43,739 bases of DNA from Mycobacteriaceae bacterium 1482268.1 (GCA_001665255.1 LZSH01000313.1:1-43739), one strand, 5' to 3'. Shown: positions 9,025 to 16,406, counted from the first letter of the stretch. Notes: generated by a model from the letters alone, not told the origin. A program made the numbers and translations.

Positions 9025-9055
9025 CAAAGGAGGCGAACCCACTCGCCATCCTTTG
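9025..9055 (+). terminator. Strong hairpin after the capsid pseudogene
   Basis: The left arm CAAAGGAGGCGA (9025-9036) pairs with TCGCCATCCTTTG (9043-9055) with a single bulged T and a 6-nt loop. There is no U-tract, but mycobacterial terminators often lack one. It may be the old phage terminator. The rest of 8929-9122 holds nothing I recognise. Confidence 0.5.
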
Positions 9056-9122
9056 GACGTAGTAGCGGATCTGGTTCGTGTGTCAGCTGTCAAACTTTGC
9101 ACACCAGCTAACACGCGGGTTC

Positions 9123-9440
9123 TGTCATCCCTGTTGCTGCAACAGCGGATCGGTCGAGGTATTAAGATTCAAAATTGACGCCCGAGGAATAGTTCTCCCC
9201 GAGGTAGCGCCCCTTCCCAAACGCATGGTGTGTGAACTGCTAATTCCCGCCTCGCGCCGACGGTGCATCAAGGTCAATATCTTGATTGCTCAAACAAGTC
9301 CATGCCTGGATTCTCAATAACGTTAGCTAGGCGGCAGCTGCGCATTATATTCGCAAACCGAGGAGTTTACCGGGGACTCCCGCGCGGCTGATCAGACGAT
9401 TCAAGTCGGGTGGTCGGCATGGCCTAGGAGCCACCACGGC
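9123..9440 (+). repeat. Diverged copy of the surface-protein leader, start codon lost
   Basis: This stretch aligns with 10018-10342 at an offset of about 903 bp over its whole length, with roughly three quarters identity by eye. Shared blocks include ATTGACGCC, CGCCTCGCGCCGA, the dyad ATCAAG-8-CTTGAT (9267-9272, 9281-9286), CAAACCGAGGAGTT, and TCGGCATGGCCTAGGAG. The last is the ribosome-binding site of the downstream copy. Where that copy has ATGGCTCGA, this one has ACGGCCAGA (9436) followed quickly by a stop. It is therefore the promoter, leader and first codons of a lost paralogue. 9441-9532 holds nothing further. Confidence 0.7.
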
Positions 9441-9532
9441 CAGAAACGTCTAGCAAAAACACGGGATTAGGAGTCGACGTCGGCAGCGCCGGTTCGGGGA
9501 GCTATCCGGCTATCTGCATCCGGGGGGATGAA

Positions 9533-9628
9533 ATGTGGAAATTACTTATCGCGGCCGCCGCGGCCATAGGCGGTGCTGTGGCGGTGGGGTTGCTTGTGTG
9601 GTGGGCCGTGGATGCCGGCCCACGGTAG
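9533..9628 (+). CDS. Tiny membrane protein, 31 residues
   Basis: ATG-started frame with a GGGGGG run a few bases upstream. The product is MWKLLIAAAAAIGGAVAVGL followed by LVWWAVDAGPR: one hydrophobic helix with a short basic end. It is followed after 11 bp by a second tiny membrane ORF. Not recognised; supported only by the ribosome-binding site and the membrane character. Confidence 0.4.
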   Translation: MWKLLIAAAAAIGGAVAVGLLVWWAVDAGPR

Positions 9629-9639
9629 GGGGTTCTGGG

Positions 9640-9762
9640 GTGTTGCAACAGCCAGGGTGGGACTGGCGGACATGGTCGATATTCACCGCCGTCGTAACGA
9701 TGGTCGCGATGCTCGTGTTGATGGGGTCGGTGGCAATGATGCTGTGGTTACTACCGGCCTAA
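9640..9762 (+). CDS. Tiny membrane protein, 40 residues
   Basis: GTG-started frame reading MLQQPGWDWRTWSIFTAVVT and continuing through VAMLVLMGSVAMMLWLLPA, with GGGGG about seven bases upstream. The N-terminal Trp-rich amphipathic stretch is followed by a single long transmembrane helix. Only 11 bp separate it from the preceding tiny membrane ORF, so the pair would be co-translated. The arrangement recalls holin-like or toxic membrane peptides of phages, but no homology can be claimed. Confidence 0.45.
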   Translation: MLQQPGWDWRTWSIFTAVVTMVAMLVLMGSVAMMLWLLPA

Positions 9763-10017
9763 TGCGAAAGTACGTTCGTTGAACGGGGCGGCTCCTCCAG
9801 CCAGCCCATCTTGCGGACTAGGCGCCCGCATATCGGCAAGTCGGCACGCGCGTTGGCCAATCGTGGCGCTTCTGATCTAGCAGCCGAAGGGTTCTGCGCG
9901 GCAGCGGTCATCAGGCAACGGCTATCTCTAAGCCCCCCGACCGCCAGAAGGCGTTCCCACGAGTCATGTAGGTGTCTCTCATCTGTCACTCTGGTCTCAG
10001 CGAATGCGTGAGTGCTG
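9763..10017. other. Non-coding stretch inside the island
   Basis: About 255 bp between the second tiny ORF and the downstream leader copy. A 102-residue minus-strand frame (9759-10067) exists but shows no ribosome-binding site, no family motif and mixed composition, so I see no gene here. Confidence 0.5.
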
Positions 10018-10338
10018 TCGTCCCTTGTTGCTGCGCTAGCTTGTGATGGGACCGGATCAGGCATCAAGTTTCGCGAAATTGACGCCTGGGGAATAGCGTT
10101 TCTGAGGAGCAGCCGCTACCCGGAAAGCCTTTGCGTGAACTGCTGATTTCCGCCTCGCGCCGACCTTGAATCAAGGTCAATATCTTGATCGCTCAAACAT
10201 TTCGAGTTTGGATTCTCTATTTCGTTAGCTGTGCGTCAGCTGGGTCTTATGCTCGGCAAACCGAGGAGTTCACAGGGGGCTCCCACATTGCCTGATCAGA
10301 TGATTCAAGTCGACGGTCGGCATGGCCTAGGAGCGACA
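10018..10338 (+). promoter_or_regulatory. Leader/promoter region of the large surface protein
   Basis: About 320 bp before the ATG at 10339, matching 9123-9435 at 903 bp offset. It contains the same dyad ATCAAG-8-CTTGAT (10170-10175, 10184-10189), here joined to an overlapping 15-bp palindrome ACCTTGA-A-TCAAGGT (10163-10177). The ribosome-binding site is AGGAG (10329-10333). Conservation of the dyad between otherwise diverged copies makes it a candidate operator or RNA hairpin. The regulator is unknown. Confidence 0.5.
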
Positions 10339-13300
10339 ATGGCTCGACAACATCGAACCCGGAGAGCACCGGCAAGTAATGCGATGTCCCATGGCCATAA
10401 TCGGCCGACGATCGCGTCTCCCGCTAAGAAGTGGTCAAGTGCAGGCGCCCGCGGCGGATACGCGAAATACGTCGGTCGAGTGGGCGCCTTGGCCATTGCG
10501 CTGGGAGTGATCGCCGGGTTCGGCGGGACTGCGTGGGCCGACGAGACTAGCTCGACCCCCTCTGATCCGGCAGATACCTCCGCCCCACCGCCCAGTGACA
10601 CCGACGCCCCAGGAGCAGGAGGTGCAGGCACCGGACGGCAAGCCGCGAAGAAACCCAAAAAGGCGCCGAAGGTGACGGTGAGCAACACGGGCGGTTCGCA
10701 CACCCGCTCAACCACCTCACAGAACAGCAGCGGATCTTCCGGGCCCGACACCTCGGCTGCCGGCCGGCGAACGACGACTGGCCCGACGCAACCAGCCACC
10801 CCGACAGGGGGGACACAACCAAGCCAGGCCGCCACTGCGCTAGTTGGCGACCAGGACAGCGCGAGCACGCCGGTGGTTACACCAACGGCCCCGAACTCGG
10901 CCAGACCGTCGCGAGATCGACGCGCCCCAGCAGACAGCGCGCTTCCGCCTGCACAGCGGGCGGCAACCCAATCCACCGGCGTAACCCGACTCATACCTGA
11001 CTTACGGGAGATTATCGCCGCTGGCGGTATACCGAAGAAGGCGATCGAAGTCATCGAAACAGCCGCAGAAGTCGTCGATCGCGTTGGAGCTCAAGGGTTT
11101 TCCTCGGCTTCGGCCCTAGATACCTCACATCTCTCGATGGCGCAGGCGGCGCCACTGCAGCCGCCGGCCGCAAATGTGAGCAGAAGTGTGTTGGCTCTGC
11201 TCGGGCTTGCGCCGCTGGCCGGAAACGGCCCGCCGGCGCCGCCCGAGACTGCGCCGATGGCGTGGCTGGCTTTGGCTGCACTGCGCCGCCTACAGGAACA
11301 AGATCTTCTTCACGACGCACCGAACCGGGTGGTCCATACCATCGGCACTGCCCTGGTCGACAACACTCAGGACGCCTTGCTTACAGCTTCGTCCTCGTCT
11401 AGAGATTCCGCAGTTAATGCGCCGGAAGCTAAGACCAAGCCGGTACAGAACATCGCCATCTCGAAAAACGGTGTGTTGGTGCGGCAGAGCGGCACCGCGT
11501 CGGCGTTCACGGACCCAGGCGAGAAGTCGCGGGCGGTCGCCCGCGGCGACGGTGCTACCGCAGATGCCACCGACTGCACTATGTGTCGGGCCATTGCGAC
11601 GGGTGACGGCAGTATTGCCACCGCGACAGGTGGTGCGGGCAACGTGGCAACAGTCAGCGGCGTCAATAGCACGGCTACTGCGACCGGCGGCACCGGAAAC
11701 ACCGCCACGGTCGCCGGCGGCAAAAGTACTGCCGTCGCCAATAACGGCGACGGTAACACCGCGACCGTGGCCGGCGACAACAGCTTCGCCGCAGCCGGTG
11801 ACGGCGACAATAACACCGCCACGGTCCACGGCACCGGCAGCGGTGCGTTCGCCTTTTCCGGCAACGACAACACCGCCAGAGTCCACGGCACCGACAGCGG
11901 CGCCTTTGCCTATAACGGCAGCACCAAAACCGCGACCGTGGACGGCGACAGCAGCTTCCTCACCGACGGAAATGGCGACACTGACTCAACCGCCGCTATG
12001 TCTGCCAGGTTGGCGTCCAACTCTGTCAATGCGGCGGCTGTCGCGCCCGACTCCCCGACGGTCGTCGCCAGAATCCCGGTCGGTAGCTCTCCACAAGACG
12101 TCGCTATCAGCCCCGACGGGAAATATGCTTATGTGACGGATCAAGTCGATGACACCGTCACGGTAATCGATACCAAAACGAACAAGATTGTGGGAACGCC
12201 GATCTCGGTTGGTCGTGATCCGTATCCGATAGCGGTAAGCCCGGATGGCAGCAAAGTATATGTAGGGGTTCTGGGAGAAAATGTCGTCAAGGTAATCGAC
12301 ACACAAACGGGCCAGCTCGACGGTCAGCCGATCGCTCTGGCGGTCTATGACCCGCGGATGTTGGTAGTGACGGCTGACGGAAAACATGTCTATGTCGGCA
12401 CATACACTGATGGACTCGGCGTAATCGACACGGAATCCAGAACATCCGCTCGCGTTCCGATCACACTTCCTCCCGACTCCCAGCTAGTCCAGATTGCAAT
12501 TAGTCCCAATGACCCGAATCGTGCGTATATCACCACTGCGACGGGCGGTCCCATCCAGGTCCTCGACACCAATACCAACACCGTCATAGACACGCTTCCC
12601 TACAATGCATCAGCAGTTGCAATTAATGATCAGGGCGATCATTTGTATTTCGTCGATGCCACGGACGTCTCTCGCCAGAATTTCGGGATTTTCGCACTCG
12701 ATACCAACAGCCTGACGACCGTTGGCGATCCGATCGTCCTCGACTCGCCCTATCCGCCCACGGTCATCGCAGTCAATCCTGACGACACTCGCCTGTATGC
12801 TCTGATGCCCGCGTACGCCACGACTAGTGGCAACGCGGAGGTTCGTGTGATCGACAGATCAACCGGGCAAACGATCGGTACGCCAGCTGTTTTGGGTTTC
12901 GATGCTCAAGACTTGGCTGTCACTCCCGACGGGTTGCACGCCTATGTGACCACTCGCGGGGACATGGGACCCAGCGTTGAGGTAATTGGTCCCGCCAGTG
13001 AACAAGGCGGTTCGCCCCCCGACGCAGGCGGGCTGCCCCCCGAAGTCGCCCTCGCTCTTCAGAACGCAACTAACACCTTTACAAATTCCTTCCGCAGCTA
13101 CTTCGACAATTTGAACAAACCGTTGCCCGACAAAAAGTTAATACGCGACGCGACACGCATTGGGGCAGCACCAAATTCAACCGCCGAGCTGTACACACGG
13201 CTCCGGAAGAATACCGATGTTACGGGCGCTGACTTCGACGGCATTGACATCGAAAAAATCCGCACCAAAGACAAGGAAACCGCGTACATTGTCTACATCG

Positions 13301-13818
13301 GTGGCACAACGTTAGGGCCTGGATACCAGTCCGTCATCAAGAACCTTCCTTCGTATAATGGTGATTTAAGTGGCTACCAGATGGGGATGATTCGCCAAGC
13401 CCTCGCTGACGGGGGAAATCCGAGGGCTAAAATTATGCTTGTCGGCTACAGTCAAGGCGGAATGGATGCACAGAACATCGCCGCATCACACGAGTTCAAC
13501 GTAACTACGGTCGTCACGTTCGGTTCTCCCATTATCAGGCCTGCCCCTACGGACCATAGCTATCAAATCGTGCACCTTGAAGCAGACCTCGATCCGATCC
13601 CCGGTCTTAGCAAGCAAGGCGTAAAGTCTCTCCTCTTCGACCGGCGGCCTTCAAATGTGAATTTCATGAGCTTATTCTTCGATCCGACCGGCATTGGTTT
13701 GCATGGGAATGAGGCCACATATGTTTCCGTAGGGGAACAATTTGAAAAGGACAAAACACGCGGATACGACGATGTGAAAAGAAGCATCCGCTACTTCCGA
13801 GGCGACGTCATCCGATGA
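10339..13818 (+). CDS. Large exported mosaic protein: repeats, YVTN beta-propeller, alpha/beta hydrolase
   Basis: 1159 residues from the ATG at 10339 (AGGAG six bases upstream); an upstream in-frame start at 10231 lies in the leader and was rejected. A long signal peptide with GGYAKYVGRVGALAIALGVI ends at AWA, near residue 67. A Pro/Thr/Ser-rich linker follows to about residue 240, then a mixed region. Residues 434-547 are six 19-residue repeats of the form GNTATVxGxxSxAxAxxGx, probably a beta-roll. Residues about 575-890 are YVTN-type beta-propeller blades (ISPDGKYAYVTDQVDDTVTV and so on). Residues about 890-1159 are an alpha/beta hydrolase with nucleophile elbow GYSQGG (Ser1038); EADLDPIPG and GLHGNEATY probably supply the Asp and His. 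The second half has visibly more A/T at third positions than the housekeeping genes. Substrate and role are unknown; an envelope esterase or lipase is likely. Confidence 0.85.
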   Translation: MARQHRTRRAPASNAMSHGHNRPTIASPAKKWSSAGARGGYAKYVGRVGALAIALGVIAGFGGTAWADETSSTPSDPADTSAPPPSDTDAPGAGGAGTGRQAAKKPKKAPKVTVSNTGGSHTRSTTSQNSSGSSGPDTSAAGRRTTTGPTQPATPTGGTQPSQAATALVGDQDSASTPVVTPTAPNSARPSRDRRAPADSALPPAQRAATQSTGVTRLIPDLREIIAAGGIPKKAIEVIETAAEVVDRVGAQGFSSASALDTSHLSMAQAAPLQPPAANVSRSVLALLGLAPLAGNGPPAPPETAPMAWLALAALRRLQEQDLLHDAPNRVVHTIGTALVDNTQDALLTASSSSRDSAVNAPEAKTKPVQNIAISKNGVLVRQSGTASAFTDPGEKSRAVARGDGATADATDCTMCRAIATGDGSIATATGGAGNVATVSGVNSTATATGGTGNTATVAGGKSTAVANNGDGNTATVAGDNSFAAAGDGDNNTATVHGTGSGAFAFSGNDNTARVHGTDSGAFAYNGSTKTATVDGDSSFLTDGNGDTDSTAAMSARLASNSVNAAAVAPDSPTVVARIPVGSSPQDVAISPDGKYAYVTDQVDDTVTVIDTKTNKIVGTPISVGRDPYPIAVSPDGSKVYVGVLGENVVKVIDTQTGQLDGQPIALAVYDPRMLVVTADGKHVYVGTYTDGLGVIDTESRTSARVPITLPPDSQLVQIAISPNDPNRAYITTATGGPIQVLDTNTNTVIDTLPYNASAVAINDQGDHLYFVDATDVSRQNFGIFALDTNSLTTVGDPIVLDSPYPPTVIAVNPDDTRLYALMPAYATTSGNAEVRVIDRSTGQTIGTPAVLGFDAQDLAVTPDGLHAYVTTRGDMGPSVEVIGPASEQGGSPPDAGGLPPEVALALQNATNTFTNSFRSYFDNLNKPLPDKKLIRDATRIGAAPNSTAELYTRLRKNTDVTGADFDGIDIEKIRTKDKETAYIVYIGGTTLGPGYQSVIKNLPSYNGDLSGYQMGMIRQALADGGNPRAKIMLVGYSQGGMDAQNIAASHEFNVTTVVTFGSPIIRPAPTDHSYQIVHLEADLDPIPGLSKQGVKSLLFDRRPSNVNFMSLFFDPTGIGLHGNEATYVSVGEQFEKDKTRGYDDVKRSIRYFRGDVIR
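11638..11979 (+). repeat. Six tandem 57-bp repeats coding for a 19-residue unit
   Basis: Six consecutive in-frame units, each 19 residues, beginning GNVATV, GNTATV, GNTATV, NNTATV, DNTARV and TKTATV. Small residues alternate with Thr/Val, and Asn, Gly and Asp sit at turns, as in beta-roll or beta-helix proteins. Units are diverged at the DNA level, so this is an old array. Confidence 0.85.
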
Positions 13819-14066
13819 CGCTCGTAATTGGTCATTCAAACTCCTTCGCGATGCATGACAAGATTATTCCTAAAAGAGACTCGCTACGTAGACCCCACCC
13901 ACACGATCGGATCCCGCTCGAGGTGGACGAAGGGTGTAGCAGTTCGTACATCCCTTGGCGCAGAAGACGCACGGCGATTCCGGACCGCCAGCTCAAACAT
14001 ATTTACCGAGATAGCGCTCTGAGCTGGCCTCCGTGAATGCAGGAGTGCACAGCGCTCAGTCGCCTC
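13819..14066. other. Non-coding right end of the island with an inverted repeat
   Basis: No gene seen. A 9-bp perfect inverted repeat, GCCAGCTCA (13987-13995) / TGAGCTGGC (14020-14028), has a 24-nt spacer. It lies about 170 bp after the surface-protein stop and 40 bp before the right direct repeat. It could be a terminator or a recombinase arm site. Confidence 0.4.
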
Positions 14067-14088
14067 TAATCGCGAAATATGTTGAGCG
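14067..14088 (+). repeat. Putative attR core (22-bp direct repeat)
   Basis: Identical to 8387-8408 in ribC. It marks the right boundary of the island. Confidence 0.75.
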
Positions 14089-14122
14089 TTTGATGTCTAT
14101 GACAGACGGATCTACCAGCTGA
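14069..14122 (+). pseudogene. Displaced native 3' end of ribC
   Basis: The frame reads IAKYVERLMSMTDGSTS and stop. The first residues are identical to the RibC end at 8389, and YVERLM matches the M. tuberculosis RibC ending as I remember it better than the present YVERLL. It has no start and is a leftover of the gene end before insertion. The following 14123-14381 holds no other gene I can support. Confidence 0.7.
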
Positions 14123-14381
14123 TATAGGCACGAAAGCATGTCCTGACCGCTTGTACGGCGGTGCGGGTCGAACCGCCTGGCTGCTGGAGGGGGGCGACAC
14201 CGAGGTCGACACGACGGACGTCAAAGCTCAGCGAACTGCTTGCACACGCAATCGCCACCATCTATCTCCGCTGTTCTGGCATCATCAATCGAGCTCAAGC
14301 GATAATCTCCATCCCAACAGGCATACAGCGAGCTTTCAACCAACCGGGGGGAAGCAAACACATGGCCGACTGGGAGTGACA

Positions 14382-14813
14382 ATGAAGAGAGTTATTCATG
14401 GAGTGGCCTTTGGTGCAGTCCTGTCAGCCGCTGCGGTTGGGTTCGCGGGGCCCGCAACAGCCGAAGAAATGACGGGGACTTACACCTACACAACCCCGAG
14501 CGGGGGCCACGCTGGGCACTGGGATTTCACGTCCTGCGGTCCTGACTGCGCCACTGTGCACATGCAGGAGGGGTCGGAATGGACAGCGAACGCGAACTTC
14601 TCTGGCGGGCGCTGGCATCTGATCGTCGACGACCCCAAGGGCATGAATTGCGGCACCCCAATGAATCCCGGGGAGTGGGTCCCCATGAGACGCGAGTATT
14701 CCTGGGACCCCGTCATGCTCCAGGGCACGGACACCGTGATCAATCCAACCGGAGGATGCGGCAAGCCGGTTGGAGAGACAAACACGTATCCGTTCTCCCT
14801 TGTAAAGGCCTAG
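14382..14813 (+). CDS. Small secreted protein, 143 residues
   Basis: A typical mycobacterial secreted protein: MKRVIHGVAFGAVLSAAAVG then FAGPATAEE gives a Sec signal peptide with cleavage after ATA, near residue 27. The mature part (TYTYTTPSGGHAGHWDFTSC ...) is rich in Gly and aromatic residues, with four cysteines (SCGPDC, NCG, GGCG) that could form two disulfides. GGGAGTG five bases upstream supports the ATG. It resembles the many small exported proteins of unknown function in environmental mycobacteria. It is the first intact gene after the island. Confidence 0.75.
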   Translation: MKRVIHGVAFGAVLSAAAVGFAGPATAEEMTGTYTYTTPSGGHAGHWDFTSCGPDCATVHMQEGSEWTANANFSGGRWHLIVDDPKGMNCGTPMNPGEWVPMRREYSWDPVMLQGTDTVINPTGGCGKPVGETNTYPFSLVKA

Positions 14814-14820
14814 GACACTA

Positions 14821-14836
14821 GATCGGCCCGCCGATC
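14821..14836. terminator. Bidirectional hairpin between convergent genes
   Basis: GATCGG / CCGATC (6-bp stem, 4-nt loop), 8 bp after the stop of the secreted-protein gene and touching the stop of the convergent zinc-ribbon-like gene. It is placed to end both transcripts. Confidence 0.45.
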
Positions 14837-15056
14837 AAGCGTTGCCGAGGCCCGTTGCAGGCGGCGACGGCACCTGACCGAAAAGAAGTTGCTGTCTACC
14901 AACCGGCGGAATGTCCTCTGCCTTCACAGGAACCATCTGTTCACTTCGATCCGTTTGCGCTTTGCACACCACGCATTGCCGACCCAACGTAACCTTTCGA
15001 ATTGGCTTGTCAGGGAACAACTTATGGAAGCACTCAAAGCAAATTTTCTGCGTCAT
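14835..15056 (-). CDS. Small putative zinc-binding protein, 73 residues
   Basis: Starts MTQKICFECFHKLFPDKPIR and contains two cysteine pairs, CFEC and CVVC, about 20 residues apart: a likely zinc ribbon. The C-terminal half (MVPVKAEDIPPVGRQQLLFG) lacks known motifs. The longer frame up to 15167 has a low-complexity N-terminus and was not used; the ribosome-binding site for the ATG at 15056 is weak. It lies 67 bp downstream of the RbpA homologue on the same strand, suggesting co-transcription. A role in transcription would fit the context but is only inference. Confidence 0.55.
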   Translation of the reverse strand: MTQKICFECFHKLFPDKPIRKVTLGRQCVVCKAQTDRSEQMVPVKAEDIPPVGRQQLLFGQVPSPPATGLGNA

Positions 15057-15123
15057 CAGATCGGGTCTTTCAGTCGGAGATCCCGGTACCGGTCGAGGTT
15101 TGTGACCCCGGCCGGTCGCTAAG

Positions 15124-15465
15124 CTAGCTTCGGCGGCGGCTTGACCTGATGATCTCGAGGCGCTCATTGAGCAGTTCGTCGAGTTCCTCGATCGAGCGGC
15201 GTTCCCTCAGCATGTCCCAAGGTGTGCGCGGCACCTTGACCTTCTTCGGCTCGGCCAAGTCACCCCCCTCGATCAGGGTGCCCTCCATGCCGTTGCGGCA
15301 CAGCCAGGTGCCGGGGATCTCGGCGTCGTCGGCGAAGGGCATGTTGAACACTTCGCCGTTGTCGGTGCGGTACCGCGCGATTTGACGCGGGGCCAGGTCA
15401 TGGTTGCGGTCGGTTTCGTAACTCACGGCTCCGAGGCGACTGCCCCTCATGGCGCGATCAGCCAT
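15124..15465 (-). CDS. RbpA-family RNA polymerase-binding protein, probable paralogue
   Basis: A 113-residue protein very close to RbpA, the actinobacterial factor that binds RNA polymerase and group I/II sigma factors and stabilises open complexes. The order is RbpA-like: an N-terminal tail with SRLGAVSYETDRNHDLAPRQ, a core barrel (FADDAEIPGTWLCRNGMEGT), a basic linker (EPKKVKVPRT), and a sigma-interacting helix (WDMLRERRSIEELDELLNER). The start at 15465 gives MADRAMRG as in RbpA. In M. tuberculosis rbpA is Rv2050, far from the riboflavin genes. This copy also differs by an extra Gly in EGGDLAEP and by VPRTPWDMLRE. I therefore think it is a second copy, but only the rest of the genome can show that. 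Confidence 0.88.
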   Translation of the reverse strand: MADRAMRGSRLGAVSYETDRNHDLAPRQIARYRTDNGEVFNMPFADDAEIPGTWLCRNGMEGTLIEGGDLAEPKKVKVPRTPWDMLRERRSIEELDELLNERLEIIRSSRRRS

Positions 15466-15554
15466 CATCAACACACCTCATTGCACGTAGCACCGCATAA
15501 GTGCAGGTTACGCCCCGGCATGCCAGCTAGCGCCGTCGAGCGGCAAAGCTGGGA

Positions 15555-15583
15555 TTGACTGGTGTCGTCGGCGGGAGAATCCT
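15555..15583 (+). promoter_or_regulatory. Candidate promoter of the 89-residue gene
   Basis: TTGACT (15555-15560), then 17 bp, then AATCCT (15578-15583), in the divergent gap 15466-15632. The -10 is imperfect. Confidence 0.25.
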
Positions 15584-15632
15584 CAAGATGATCGCCGGAC
15601 GTAGCCGATCACCGTGACGATGCGGGAGGGTA

Positions 15633-15902
15633 ATGAGTTCGGAGCATGCAACAGAGCAGGTGCCGCTCGCGGAGGTTCGCGAGGGTGACACGATCCAAGA
15701 TCCGGTGTCCGGTCAGTGGTTCACCGTCACGCGCACGGCGGACGGCACAAGAAGTGTTGCTCACGAGGACTCAGGTGGCGAGGTCATCGAGGGATATCGC
15801 GTCTACTACGGCGACGAACGCGAAGGTGAGCAGGTCGATTCGCGGTGCGTCATCGATTCCCGGTCCACTAAAGGCCTCGTCACTCGGCAGGTGCGCGAGT
15901 AA
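15633..15902 (+). CDS. Hypothetical protein, 89 residues
   Basis: ATG preceded by GGGAGG at good spacing. The product, MSSEHATEQVPLAEVREGDT onward, is soluble and acidic. It contains a predicted small beta-rich stretch (DPVSGQWFTVTRTADGTRSV) like a Tudor- or SH3-sized barrel. There is no catalytic motif, membrane segment or signal peptide. It is divergent from the RbpA homologue. Function not recognised. Confidence 0.6.
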   Translation: MSSEHATEQVPLAEVREGDTIQDPVSGQWFTVTRTADGTRSVAHEDSGGEVIEGYRVYYGDEREGEQVDSRCVIDSRSTKGLVTRQVRE

Positions 15903-16044
15903 TCGACGGCGTATCAGGCCCTTGACCGCTTGGATGCTGGTCGATCTGACGTTTGGCGCGCAGGCATAGGGCCTGTTTCGCAGTTCTCCGCAACGGGCAC
16001 ACATCGCGCAATAACCGCGTCGAGTCCACAGGGGAAGTACGCCA

Positions 16045-16353
16045 ATGATTACATTCGCGGTGGTGCTGCTGGTTTTGGCGGTAGTGATGATCGGGGTGGG
16101 CCTGATTCTGTACGGAAACGGTGTCGGCAAAGTTCCCGACGATGTGGGCCGCGAGCCGGTAGCCACCAGACGGGGGTTGAGGGGTATCTCCGGAAAAGCG
16201 CTTTTTGGTCGGATGAGGACCTCGGTCCGCGGGATGCTCGACGCGGAAGCCAGCCGCGAAGACAAGTTGACCGCGATCGGCTCGTTCTTTGTCATGGTCG
16301 GACTCGTCGCGCTCGTTCTCGCCGTCCTGGCTGTCATCGCCGCGCTGGTGTAA
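16045..16353 (+). CDS. Small membrane protein with two helices, 102 residues
   Basis: MITFAVVLLVLAVVMIGVGL at the N-terminus and FFVMVGLVALVLAVLAVIAA at the C-terminus are two clear membrane helices. They flank a basic cytoplasmic or periplasmic loop (GREPVATRRGLRGISGKALF). GGGGAAG upstream supports the ATG. It is followed at once by a hairpin (16358-16382), so it is probably a single-gene transcript. Function not recognised. Confidence 0.6.
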   Translation: MITFAVVLLVLAVVMIGVGLILYGNGVGKVPDDVGREPVATRRGLRGISGKALFGRMRTSVRGMLDAEASREDKLTAIGSFFVMVGLVALVLAVLAVIAALV

Positions 16354-16357
16354 TCGT

Positions 16358-16406
16358 CCAATTCGCACACTCGCAGAATTGGCCCGCGCGATAATAGCTG
16401 CGGGCC
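16358..16406 (+). terminator. Hairpin after the membrane gene, adjoining a second stem and -10-like box
   Basis: CCAATTC (16358-16364) / GAATTGG (16376-16382) has an 11-nt loop directly after the stop. It adjoins a second stem GGCCCGC (16381-16387) / GCGGGCC (16400-16406), whose loop contains GATAAT (16390-16395). The first stem is a likely terminator. GATAAT could be the -10 of the next gene. Confidence 0.4.

Larger units (their letters stand above)
8387..14088. mobile_element. Integrated island (prophage remnant) at the 3' end of ribC
   Basis: About 5.7 kb bounded by the 22-bp perfect direct repeat, with a phage capsid pseudogene just inside the left end. The interior is unlike its surroundings: long non-coding stretches, lower GC, a duplicated leader and a large mosaic surface protein. 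No integrase, excisionase, transposase, portal or terminase gene is visible, so the element looks defective or heavily deleted. The ribC tail on the far side of the right repeat shows that the insertion split a once-continuous gene end. An alternative is an unequal recombination that duplicated the ribC end. Confidence 0.7.

Noticed and set aside
9759-10067. 102-residue minus-strand ORF in the island
   Set aside because: No ribosome-binding site and no recognisable motif. It overlaps the leader copy.
8387-14088. Integrase, transposase, tRNA attachment site or CRISPR array in the island
   Set aside because: No frame shows tyrosine or serine recombinase motifs. No tRNA fold is seen at either repeat, and no regularly spaced repeats are present.
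14835-15167. Longer start for the zinc-ribbon-like protein
   Set aside because: The extra N-terminus is low-complexity and overlaps the end of the RbpA homologue gene. MTQKICFECF is a more natural start.
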